Shown one piece after another: positions 33,455 through 40,716 of a stretch of 64,000 nucleotides of DNA. Numbering within the stretch: the stretch's first letter is position 1; every line of letters starts with the position of its first letter. A program made the translations under genes and the position numbers. The stretch is from an uncultured Flavobacteriales bacterium. Its GTDB lineage: Bacteria > Bacteroidota > Bacteroidia > Flavobacteriales > Weeksellaceae. The notes under the pieces were generated by a model. That model searched no databases and was not told the DNA's origin. It worked only from the letters and a program-made list of their open reading frames with translations. The DNA lies in contig CALJKL010000046.1 of NCBI GenBank assembly GCA_937973555.1, positions 4,014 to 68,013 of the forward strand. Reading direction: 5' to 3'.

Positions 33455-33511
33455 AAATATAATTTTATTTTTTTCTATTTGTCTTCAAAAATTATCTCCA
33501 AAATTTTTTAT

Positions 33512-33519
33512 CAAATTTA
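33512..33519 (-). promoter_or_regulatory. -7 promoter box of the lipoprotein gene
   Basis: TAAATTTG on the minus strand, 57 bp before the ATG at 33454. No TTG at -33 spacing. Confidence 0.45.
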
Positions 33520-33565
33520 CGGAAAAAACTTTTGTAACTACTTCTATAACTGATTTATGTTAAAT

Positions 33566-34957
33566 TTATTTGTTCTCTGGCAAATTTAATGTTTCGTAAT
33601 ATAAATTTTTAGAAAGAAAACTTGCTTTATCATTGTATTCTTTATTGTGATTAATCCTATTCTTAATTTCTAATGGAAATTTTTCATTTAAGATTCTATC
33701 ATTGTAGTTTAATGAACACAAAAATTTGAAATCTCCTTTGTGATTAGTGATATTGTAATAAGTAGCCAAATTCCCCCAATTGATAAAACTGCACACCAGT
33801 ACAGTTCCATAAAAGTACCATATCATTTGGTTAAAAATATAGGCATTAGTTTTTTGCTGCTTAATTTTGATAAAAGTGAACATAAGCCCTATTATACTCA
33901 AAATCAGAAAAGCATACACGCCCAATCTTTTATAGGTTAGTCCAAGATTAATTATGTATTCGGTATTTTTGGCAAAGGCAGAAAGTATCATGACGGCATT
34001 TAACAAAACCCAAATTTTAGCCAATACTTTAAGCATTCCCGCTTTTTTATCAAAATTGAAACTTCCTTTAAAATAAAACATCACTACCAATACCGCCATT
34101 ACAATGCTTACAATTACCGCACCTACCCTTTCGTGGGTTTCTTCAGCCAGCTGATTGGCGGTTTTGGGAAGCTCTATAAACTGTTCATAATTAAAGGTAA
34201 TGATAAAAAACACCAACAAAACATTCAGCATCAAAAATGAAATTACGCCGCTTGTTCTTTCTGAGTCCAAATCAAGGAAAGAATAGGTTGGCTTTTCTTT
34301 TCTCTCTTCCTGCAGGAAATCATTTTTCAGGAAATGATTTTGTTTATAAATAAACTTTTCCACGGCATAATTCCAAAAATTGAAAGACAGAAAAAAACCT
34401 AAAATACTTAAGACTATAATCTCCCAAATATTGACATCTAACTTATATCCTGAAAAAAGAGCTGCGAAATGAGAACTGCCTTGGGCATAAATACCAAAAA
34501 AAACCAAAAGTAAAATCCCGGGTATGATTACCATTGCCATTATTTTTTGCCAAAAACCTTCAGATCTCTGTGTGGGCAACCATTTATCAAACAGAAAGAT
34601 TCTGTAAATAAAAGTGAGGAAATTAATGGCAAATACGGGAATGATAAATAAAGACTTCAACTCACTGTTTTTAGACTTAAATGCCAATAAAAAAAGAGAG
34701 GTAAAAACTGCCAAAAATGATGCGAAGTCTCCATACCAAGCAAAAGCGATACTACTACAGATACTCGCCGCAAAAACAGCATAAAAGGTATTGGTTCTGT
34801 TTCTTGTTTGGGTGTTAAAAAAAGTAAGAATAGAAATGGTTACCCCAAGAATACCGAGATTAAGCCCCGGAGTTTCTTCATAAAAAAGAGCTACAAAAAT
34901 AGCAGTAGTGAGAAAAATTAAATGGTGTGTCTTCATATTTTTCAATTTAAAATCCAT
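33566..34957 (-). CDS. DUF4153/DUF4173-like polytopic membrane protein
   Basis: A 463-residue inner-membrane protein with about ten to twelve hydrophobic helices and a ~70-residue soluble C-terminus. The stretch INLGLTYKRLGVYAFLIL near residue 335 is the part I associate with the DUF4153/DUF4173 group; the two are hard to separate without a profile search. Function unknown. The ATG shares one base with the stop of the 95-residue membrane protein upstream, so it belongs to the cluster with a winged-helix regulator. Confidence 0.7.
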   Translation of the reverse strand: MDFKLKNMKTHHLIFLTTAIFVALFYEETPGLNLGILGVTISILTFFNTQTRNRTNTFYAVFAASICSSIAFAWYGDFASFLAVFTSLFLLAFKSKNSELKSLFIIPVFAINFLTFIYRIFLFDKWLPTQRSEGFWQKIMAMVIIPGILLLVFFGIYAQGSSHFAALFSGYKLDVNIWEIIVLSILGFFLSFNFWNYAVEKFIYKQNHFLKNDFLQEERKEKPTYSFLDLDSERTSGVISFLMLNVLLVFFIITFNYEQFIELPKTANQLAEETHERVGAVIVSIVMAVLVVMFYFKGSFNFDKKAGMLKVLAKIWVLLNAVMILSAFAKNTEYIINLGLTYKRLGVYAFLILSIIGLMFTFIKIKQQKTNAYIFNQMIWYFYGTVLVCSFINWGNLATYYNITNHKGDFKFLCSLNYNDRILNEKFPLEIKNRINHNKEYNDKASFLSKNLYYETLNLPENK

Positions 34958-35244
34958 TAACTTCCTGCAAAAGGAGTCCCGAAAAGACCTACGGCTAATT
35001 CTGCCCAGATAAGGAATAATACCAATAAGATAACAAGGACTAAAAACATTCTCTTTCCGTTTGTTTTTACTTTATTCAGCACCAAATTCATAATAAATGC
35101 GGTGGAAAAAAGCAAAATTCCTGCAATTAAAAAATCAAAGTCAGACCAATTCACTTCTTGTGTAAATTTCATGGCGATAAAAGGAATGGCTAATAATACT
35201 GCAGCCATACTATAGATGGCGATGCTTCTTTGTTTCTGTGTCAT
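34957..35244 (-). CDS. Small three-helix membrane protein
   Basis: I do not recognise a named family. The 95-residue protein has three hydrophobic segments (about 9-25, 37-57 and 66-88) and ends in LFGTPFAGS. It is directly upstream of, and overlaps by 1 bp, the DUF4153-like gene. A 17-bp dyad lies 30 bp before its ATG, so this is probably the first gene of a regulated two-gene unit. Confidence 0.7.
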   Translation of the reverse strand: MTQKQRSIAIYSMAAVLLAIPFIAMKFTQEVNWSDFDFLIAGILLFSTAFIMNLVLNKVKTNGKRMFLVLVILLVLFLIWAELAVGLFGTPFAGS

Positions 35245-35274
35245 AATTTATTTTTTAATGTTAATATATAAAGA

Positions 35275-35291
35275 ACTTTGAAATACAAAGT
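35275..35291. promoter_or_regulatory. 17-bp dyad ACTTTG-N5-CAAAGT, copy 1 (candidate operator)
   Basis: Perfect 6-bp arms around AAATA, 30 bp upstream of the small membrane-protein gene at 35244. The flanking bases on the left also match copy 2 (ATATAAAG before the dyad in both). Two copies of the same dyad around one winged-helix gene point to a shared regulator. Confidence 0.6.
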
Positions 35292-35313
35292 AAATTTTCA
35301 AAAAAATATAACT

Positions 35314-35604
35314 TTATTTTCCTAGTAGTTTTTCCAATGCCATTAAATGCTGCTCAAAGGCTTGTCGTCCTGAAATAGTAACTCGGTAAGAAGTTTTGGG
35401 TTTTTTGCCCACAAACTCTTTTTTCACTTCTATAAATCCTGCTTTTTCTAAGGAACTGCTGTGGCTGGCAAGGTTACCATCTGTCACCTCCAGAAGCTGT
35501 TTCATTTCATTGAAATCTACCCAATCGTTCACCATCAGCACAGACATAATACCCAGCCTTACACGACTTTCAAATTCTTTATTGAACTGATTAATATTGA
35601 GCAT
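35314..35604 (-). CDS. Small winged-helix transcriptional regulator
   Basis: A 96-residue protein that is almost only a winged helix-turn-helix. It has FESRVRLGIMSVLMVNDWVD (helix 1), FNEMKQLLEVTDGNLASHSSSLEKAGFIEV (HTH) and the wing FVGKKPKTSYRVTISGRQAF. It resembles the stand-alone winged-helix family PF13601, related to MarR/ArsR. No ligand domain or metal-binding cysteines are seen. It lies inside a cluster of membrane-protein genes whose promoters share a 17-bp dyad, so it is the obvious candidate for the factor that binds it (inference). Confidence 0.85.
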   Translation of the reverse strand: MLNINQFNKEFESRVRLGIMSVLMVNDWVDFNEMKQLLEVTDGNLASHSSSLEKAGFIEVKKEFVGKKPKTSYRVTISGRQAFEQHLMALEKLLGK

Positions 35605-35630
35605 GATTTTACTTCTAAATCCTACAAAGA

Positions 35631-36248
35631 TTACTTATACTTCTTATGCATAATCACTCCATATACAATATGCAAAACGCCAAAACCAATGGCCCAGAAA
35701 AACAATCCGTATCCTAAAAAGAATAGCGATGCAATGCCTAAGGTCATTTCGCATAATCCTAAATACTTTATGTCTGAAAAAGTATAATTTCCGGCATTAA
35801 ACAAAGCCAAACCATAGAACAATAAAGTAGCCGGCGCTAAAAACGCATGCAACCCATACCCCAAAAGGCTTATACAAAACAAACCACCTACTGCCAAGGG
35901 AACCGTAAAATTGAAAAGAAGTTTTTTGGTAGTAGTATCCCAAATGCTCAAGTTATTTTTTCTGCTTTTTCTAATGGTAAAATAAGCCGCAAAAATAATC
36001 GCCATTATCATAATGACAAATGCTACCACCACCAATTGCAAAAGAATCTCTTTATCGTAAAATTTAATGGTTTTATCAAAATAATTGATTCCGTTTTTCT
36101 GAAACAGAAAATAGACGTAAATAGAACCCGCTAAAGCGAACAAACCAGCAAAAACTCCTGATATCCCACTCAATGAGATAAATCTAGAGCTTTTCTCCAT
36201 CATCTTGCGGATGTGTTGTAGGTCTTTTTGGTAATTATTGTCATCCAT
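35631..36248 (-). CDS. Membrane protein of the winged-helix/DUF4153 cluster
   Basis: Unknown function. The start is taken at MDDNNYQKDLQHIRKMMEKS (36248, 205 residues), because the dyad/promoter lies immediately before it and an upstream in-frame Met at 36269 falls inside that dyad. A ~20-residue soluble N-terminus is followed by six hydrophobic segments (about 22-200). Such proteins often precede the winged-helix gene in this cluster in Bacteroidetes. Its transcript probably continues into the regulator gene 26 bp downstream. Confidence 0.72.
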   Translation of the reverse strand: MDDNNYQKDLQHIRKMMEKSSRFISLSGISGVFAGLFALAGSIYVYFLFQKNGINYFDKTIKFYDKEILLQLVVVAFVIMIMAIIFAAYFTIRKSRKNNLSIWDTTTKKLLFNFTVPLAVGGLFCISLLGYGLHAFLAPATLLFYGLALFNAGNYTFSDIKYLGLCEMTLGIASLFFLGYGLFFWAIGFGVLHIVYGVIMHKKYK

Positions 36249-36255
36249 ATAAAGC

Positions 36256-36272
36256 ACTTTGAAATGCAAAGT
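36256..36272. promoter_or_regulatory. 17-bp dyad ACTTTG-N5-CAAAGT, copy 2 (candidate operator)
   Basis: Perfect 6-bp arms around AAATG, only 7 bp before the ATG at 36248. On the minus strand it overlaps the -7 box TAACTTTG (36274-36267) and the expected transcription start, the classical place for a repressor site. Confidence 0.65.
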
Positions 36273-36296
36273 TAAAAATAATTTCTATTCCTCCAA
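36267..36296 (-). promoter_or_regulatory. Promoter of the membrane-protein/winged-helix genes
   Basis: Minus strand: TTG (36296-36294), 19-bp spacer, TAACTTTG (36274-36267). The -7 box is embedded in the dyad at 36256-36272, and the leader would be only about 13 nt. Confidence 0.7.
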
Positions 36297-36422
36297 ATAT
36301 TTTTTTGTTTTGCCTAAAATTTATCTTTTTTTGGCTGTAAAAACCACCATTTTATCTTTAAAAATTACCATAATTAGCATAATTTTCATTTACTTTGCAG
36401 TCCAAATCTAAAAAAGTTAAGA

Positions 36423-37571
36423 ATGAAAATTGAAACTCTTCTGGCCAATGTTGCGCAACATTGTGGTCTAAACGACCCTTATGGGTCTACCCATATTCCT
36501 GTATACAGTACGGCCACTTTCGACATGAAGAGACAGAATGACAACGATGTTATTTACGACTATTCGCGTACCGATAACCCTACCCGTAATGCCCTGGAAA
36601 GCATTTTTGCAAAAGCAGAAAACGGTTATGGATGTGTCTGTGCCAACACCGGTATCGCCGCCATTTCCCTTTTGATAGAAACCATCCTGAAAACTGGTGA
36701 TTCTATTTTGGTAGAAAGGGATTGCTATGGTGGCACCTACAGACTGCTCAATATTCTTTTAGAAAAAAATAATATTGCCACGGTTTATGCAGATTTCACC
36801 AATGAACAAGAAGTGGAAACTGCCCTACAAAACAACCCTATAAAATTGATTCTTTGTGAATCTCCTACCAACCCAAGTCTTAAAGTAGTAGACTTAGAAG
36901 CCATTGGGAATTTAAGCAAAAAATACAATGTCCTTTTTGCGGTAGACAATAGCATGGCTACTTTTGCGGCCCAAAAACCCTTAGATTTTGGCGCAGATTT
37001 TTCGGTATTTTCTACCACCAAATTTGTTTCAGGACATGGCAGTGTAACGGCAGGAGCATTGGTTTCTAAAACCGAAGAATGGCATACCAAGATGCACTAT
37101 CATGCCAATGCCTATGGAAGAGCCCAAAGCCCTATGGATGTTTTCTTAACTACCTTAGGTTTGCCTACTTTGGTTTACAGAATGAAGGTTCAGGAAGAAA
37201 GCGCCATTACTATTGCAGAATTTTTGAAAACTGTTACTAAAATAAAAGAAGTAAAATTCCCGGCATTGAAGGATTTTGCTCAATATGAATTGGTAAAAAA
37301 ACAAATGAAAGTAGTACCTGCGGTACTAACCATACAATTGGATTCTGAAGAAAGCGCCAATACCCTATTGGCCAAAACAAAACTTTTCGGGAAAAAGGTA
37401 TCTTTCGGTACGGCAGATTCTAGGTTAGAAATCCCTGCGCAGATGAGCCACGCCACCAATTCTGAATCGTGCTTAGCGTCTAAAGGTATAGACAACGCTA
37501 CGGTAAGAATTTCGGTAGGATTAGAAAATACAGAAGATTTAATTCAAGATTTAACTCAGGCTTTACAATAA
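36423..37571 (+). CDS. PLP-dependent Cys/Met-metabolism enzyme (cystathionine gamma-synthase / gamma-lyase type)
   Basis: A 382-residue fold-type I PLP enzyme of the Cys/Met metabolism family. The pyridoxal lysine is K200 in FSTTKFVSGHGSVTAG and the ring-binding Asp is D175 (VDNSMAT). YDYSRTDNPTR gives the Tyr/Arg phosphate contacts from the neighbouring subunit, and ISVGLEN near the end is standard. Whether it is a cystathionine gamma-synthase, O-acylhomoserine sulfhydrylase or gamma-lyase cannot be settled by eye. Its stop and the start of the next PLP gene share one base, so both act in one pathway. I see no SAM riboswitch in the leader. Confidence 0.88.
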   Translation: MKIETLLANVAQHCGLNDPYGSTHIPVYSTATFDMKRQNDNDVIYDYSRTDNPTRNALESIFAKAENGYGCVCANTGIAAISLLIETILKTGDSILVERDCYGGTYRLLNILLEKNNIATVYADFTNEQEVETALQNNPIKLILCESPTNPSLKVVDLEAIGNLSKKYNVLFAVDNSMATFAAQKPLDFGADFSVFSTTKFVSGHGSVTAGALVSKTEEWHTKMHYHANAYGRAQSPMDVFLTTLGLPTLVYRMKVQEESAITIAEFLKTVTKIKEVKFPALKDFAQYELVKKQMKVVPAVLTIQLDSEESANTLLAKTKLFGKKVSFGTADSRLEIPAQMSHATNSESCLASKGIDNATVRISVGLENTEDLIQDLTQALQ

Positions 37572-39061
37572 TGGATTCCTGTTTTCAACATATTCCTTTG
37601 GGGAGTTCCCTTCCGTTGGGAAACCCTCATGCCGTCTCCGTCAGTTTTCCGAAACTGCAAGACGTTATTGGCTATGAAGAAAACAATCCTGACACCATCA
37701 GCCAATTAAAAAACGGCTATCCAAGATTTTTCAAAAACCATTTGGTAGAACAACTGGAAAAGGAAATCAGAAAAGAATTTGACTTTAACGAAAAAAAAAT
37801 CATTTTCCCCATTACTTCTCTCAAAGCAAAAGAGATTTTGGAAAACATTTTCAATGAAAAAATTGATTATGTAGAATATGAAGACGTCTGCTTTTTACTC
37901 TTTAACAAAGGGCATGCTCATCTAGAACAAATCCAAAAAATGATTCAGCATATGGGGGCCATCATCAGTTCTCGTCAAGCAGAAAAATTACTTTTTGAAC
38001 GAGGGATTTTGACACACCTTTTTGAAGAAGAAAAATCAAAAGCCACTCATCCGGAACAAGAAATCAAAAATATTTTGGCGGAGGCCTATACTGCCGAAAA
38101 AGACCATATTTTCTTGACCAATACCGGCACCAATGCTGTTTATTCGGCCATAGAGGCTTTAAGCCAAATCCAAAAAAAGGAAGGCAAAACCCTCAATGTA
38201 CAATTGGGTTGGCTGTATCTGGACACCATAGAAATCATCCAAAAAAGAAGTGACGAAAGTTTTGTATTTGTCAACATTCATCAAAAAGAACAGTTTGAAA
38301 ATTGGTTGGCCGAAAACCACAAGAAAGTAGCCAACATCATTGCCGAAACCGTCAGCAATCCACTTTTACAGTGTTTAGATGTTGTTTGGCTGTCGGCTCT
38401 TTGCCAAAAATATCAAATTGGGCTTATTCTAGACAATACCATGGCTACTCCATATTGCGCAGAGGTAATGCCGTATTGTGATGTAGTGGTAGAAAGCCTC
38501 ACCAAATTTGCCTGCGGGCATGGAGACGTGATGATGGGGGCATTAATCATCAATTCTGGTTCTGTTTACAAAGATGCTTTAATAGAAAAAGTTCAAGACA
38601 CCATTCTTCCTTCCTATATTGAGGATTCTAAAAGGCTGGCTTTCGAAATCCAAGGCTATGCTTCTAGAATGCAAAAAATTTCCGAAAACACTTCAGCCAT
38701 GTTTGATTACCTTAAAAATCAAGATTTTATCGGAAAAATTCATTCGGTGTACGAAGAAGATTCGTGGCAAAATTTTCAGAAAATCCGAAAAAACAATCAC
38801 CACATTGGCTTGCTGAGTATTGAATTCAAAAAACCGTTTGAAGACTGCTACAATACTTTAAACTTTGCCAAAGGCCCAAGTCTGGGTACAGAATTTACTT
38901 TGTCCATGCCTTACACCTATCTGGCCCATTATCATTTACTACAGAGTGAAGCCGGCAGAGATTACCTCAAAGAAATAGGGTTACCCAAAGACTTGCTTAG
39001 AATTTCGGTGGGTACAGAGCCTATAGAATGCTTGATAGCTGAGTTTGAGAAACTGAAATAG
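37571..39061 (+). CDS. Large PLP-dependent enzyme resembling fungal cystathionine gamma-synthase
   Basis: A 496-residue second Cys/Met-family PLP enzyme, about 110 residues longer than its neighbour. The catalytic lysine is K312 (VESLTKFACGHGDVMMGAL) and the ring Asp D288 (LDNTMAT). The extra N-terminal part contains IPLGSSLPLGNPHAVSVSFP, DVIGYEENN and LKNGYPRFFKN (residues 8-56). This pattern is the one I know from fungal cystathionine gamma-synthases of the yeast STR2/YLL058W group. The Tyr/Arg phosphate-site motif YxxRxxNPT of normal family members is not seen, so activity may differ. Coupled to the preceding gene by a 1-bp overlap. Confidence 0.8.
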   Translation: MDSCFQHIPLGSSLPLGNPHAVSVSFPKLQDVIGYEENNPDTISQLKNGYPRFFKNHLVEQLEKEIRKEFDFNEKKIIFPITSLKAKEILENIFNEKIDYVEYEDVCFLLFNKGHAHLEQIQKMIQHMGAIISSRQAEKLLFERGILTHLFEEEKSKATHPEQEIKNILAEAYTAEKDHIFLTNTGTNAVYSAIEALSQIQKKEGKTLNVQLGWLYLDTIEIIQKRSDESFVFVNIHQKEQFENWLAENHKKVANIIAETVSNPLLQCLDVVWLSALCQKYQIGLILDNTMATPYCAEVMPYCDVVVESLTKFACGHGDVMMGALIINSGSVYKDALIEKVQDTILPSYIEDSKRLAFEIQGYASRMQKISENTSAMFDYLKNQDFIGKIHSVYEEDSWQNFQKIRKNNHHIGLLSIEFKKPFEDCYNTLNFAKGPSLGTEFTLSMPYTYLAHYHLLQSEAGRDYLKEIGLPKDLLRISVGTEPIECLIAEFEKLK

Positions 39062-39064
39062 TTT

Positions 39065-39829
39065 TTATTTATTCCCTAGATTATTCTTTATTCTTTCGAT
39101 ATTTTGTTTGGCGGCATCTTCTAAAAGAAGAGTGGCACTCATCAAAATTCTTTCTGGCATTAACGCCTCAAAATGTTCCGTGCCTTCCCAAGAAACTTTT
39201 TTAATGAGAGACAACGCATCAATACTTTTCTGAGAAAGTTGGTCTAGAAATTCTGAAATATGAAAATCCATTTCATGAATGTCTTTACCCACAAAATGAT
39301 ATACATTATTTTGCTGTAGCCAATCTGCATTTCTGAAAGCCGCATCCAGCGCCATGGCTTCAAACTGAGATTTCCCGATTTTTCTTTCCACATAAGGACC
39401 AATTACAAAAGGCCCAATGCCCAAATTCACTTCAGGCAGTGCCATAGCAGAATCTTGAGTCCCAAAACAATAATCCGCGGCACAGGCAATACCTACACCA
39501 CCTCCGGTCGTTTTTCCTTGCACCCGTACCACTATAATCTTTCTGCAAGTTCGCATGGCGTTCAATACTTTGGCAAAACCTCCAAAAAATTTCTTAGAAG
39601 CCTCCAAATCCTGTATCGTTAACAATTCATCAAAACTTGCCCCGGCACAGAATGATTTTTCTCCTGCCGATTTCAGCAATATCACCTTCACCTCTGCTTT
39701 AGCGCCTTCTTCTAAAATGGTGTTGGCCAATTTTTCTAAAATATGCCCCGGCAAAGCATTGCTTTTTGGCGTTCCGAAAGTGATTTCGGAAATATGATTT
39801 CTGTTTTCTGCAGTTACAAATGCTTCCAT
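39065..39829 (-). CDS. Enoyl-CoA hydratase/isomerase family protein
   Basis: A 254-residue crotonase-fold protein. The oxyanion-hole stretches are GEKSFCAGASFDEL (about 50-63) and RVQGKTTGGGVGIACAADYCFG (about 102-123). VNLGIGPFVIGPYVERKIG follows. The catalytic Glu pair of true hydratases is not clearly in place, so it may be a degradative isomerase or another crotonase. Directly downstream (17 bp) of a PaaI-type thioesterase, which suggests aromatic or fatty acyl-CoA metabolism. Only 3 bp separate its stop from that of the convergent PLP gene. Confidence 0.82.
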   Translation of the reverse strand: MEAFVTAENRNHISEITFGTPKSNALPGHILEKLANTILEEGAKAEVKVILLKSAGEKSFCAGASFDELLTIQDLEASKKFFGGFAKVLNAMRTCRKIIVVRVQGKTTGGGVGIACAADYCFGTQDSAMALPEVNLGIGPFVIGPYVERKIGKSQFEAMALDAAFRNADWLQQNNVYHFVGKDIHEMDFHISEFLDQLSQKSIDALSLIKKVSWEGTEHFEALMPERILMSATLLLEDAAKQNIERIKNNLGNK

Positions 39830-39846
39830 TATTGATACAAAATTTG

Positions 39847-40260
39847 TTACAAATCCGTGATATTTTTCCCCAATTTATATACCGTTCCTCTAAAACTGGC
39901 CACTACCGTTTTATCTTGATTGGTGAGGGTAATATCATATACCGCCGTCTTTTTGGTATTGGCCAGCAAAATGCTTTCTGCAGTTAAGGTATCCCCTAAT
40001 TTTACGGCTTTGGTAAAATTAATGGTACAGTTTAAAGCCACTGCCGCCTCACCGGTATTAAGCGATGAAAAGGCCAATGCAGATTCCGCAAAAGAAAATG
40101 TAACTCCCCCATGAACGGTCTTCTGTCCATTAATCATTTCCTTTCTTATCGGCATTTCTATCAAACAATAATTTTCTTTGATGTCTACCAAAGAAACTCC
40201 CATCCATTGAGAAAATTGGTCTTGGCTCAGTATATATTGTGCGTTTTCTAAAGGCGTCAT
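39847..40260 (-). CDS. Hotdog-fold acyl-CoA thioesterase, PaaI type
   Basis: A 137-residue thioesterase with the PaaI signature QKTVHGGVTFSFAESALAFSS, where the HGG and the following acidic residue form the active site. The start is taken at the ATG at 40260 (MTPLENAQYIL); the in-frame codon two positions earlier is TTG. In phenylacetate-degrading bacteria PaaI removes stalled CoA esters; here only the adjacent enoyl-CoA hydratase supports that, and no other paa genes are in the window. The nonsense-interrupted membrane-protein gene lies 16 bp upstream. Confidence 0.85.
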   Translation of the reverse strand: MTPLENAQYILSQDQFSQWMGVSLVDIKENYCLIEMPIRKEMINGQKTVHGGVTFSFAESALAFSSLNTGEAAVALNCTINFTKAVKLGDTLTAESILLANTKKTAVYDITLTNQDKTVVASFRGTVYKLGKNITDL

Positions 40261-40276
40261 AGACAAATTAATAAGT

Positions 40277-40573
40277 TTATTTAAATCTTCTTCCTTTCAG
40301 AAAAATATTGTAAATGGTAAAAATCACCACAAAGGTGAGTAAAATAGGCCATTTCTCCTCAAAAAATTTTGAAAAGGAATCTTCAGAATGGTTGATGTAT
40401 TTATTCATCACAAAACTCAATGGCACAATGACGATAAAAGAAACTACTGCGTTGATAAGAGCAGGAATAATTTTTGGATCATAATTGGGATTTTTTATAA
40501 AAAATCTATCATTTTAATGATGAGGCAATTTACCAATAAATTTTTCAATCGCAAAAGCCAGAAATTTTGTCAT
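40277..40573 (-). pseudogene. Small membrane-protein gene interrupted by one in-frame stop
   Basis: Reading on the minus strand from the ATG at 40573 gives 19 codons ending KFIGKLPHH, a TAA at 40516-40514, and then 78 more codons in the same frame to a TAA at 40279-40277. The second part starts NDRFFIKNPNYDPKIIPALI. It has two membrane helices (about codons 36-55 and 75-92), separated by a polar loop, and ends in GRRFK. The two parts read as one 98-codon gene; TAA is one base away from TTA, CAA, AAA or GAA. The second part has no good start of its own until a Met at codon 56. Alternatively, one extra T in the T6 run after the ATG at 40512 would also open the frame (MIDFF...). Family not recognised. 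It sits in operon position upstream of the PaaI gene. Confidence 0.6.
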
Positions 40574-40716
40574 CCAAGTTTTAAGAAAAAACCCAAAAAT
40601 CAGAAATTTTGTCTTGTAAAAAATCTGTAAACCCTTGATTTTAAGAAAATTTGGCTCAAAAATATTTTTTGAACACTTTTTGTGGAATGAACTAAAAATA
40701 AACGACACCTATTATT

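Noticed and set aside
36273..36422. SAM-type riboswitch in front of the Cys/Met PLP genes
   Set aside because: The leader is A/T-rich and I could find no conserved riboswitch core or paired stems.
40514..40708. A 64-codon minus-strand frame upstream of the paaI region as an independent gene
   Set aside because: Only its last 19 codons look coding, and they run in frame through the TAA into the membrane-protein reading; the first 45 codons are A/T-rich intergenic sequence.
40574..40716. CIRCE or other heat-shock operator upstream of clpB
   Set aside because: No TTAGCACTC-N9-GAGTGCTAA-like repeat or other clear dyad is visible.
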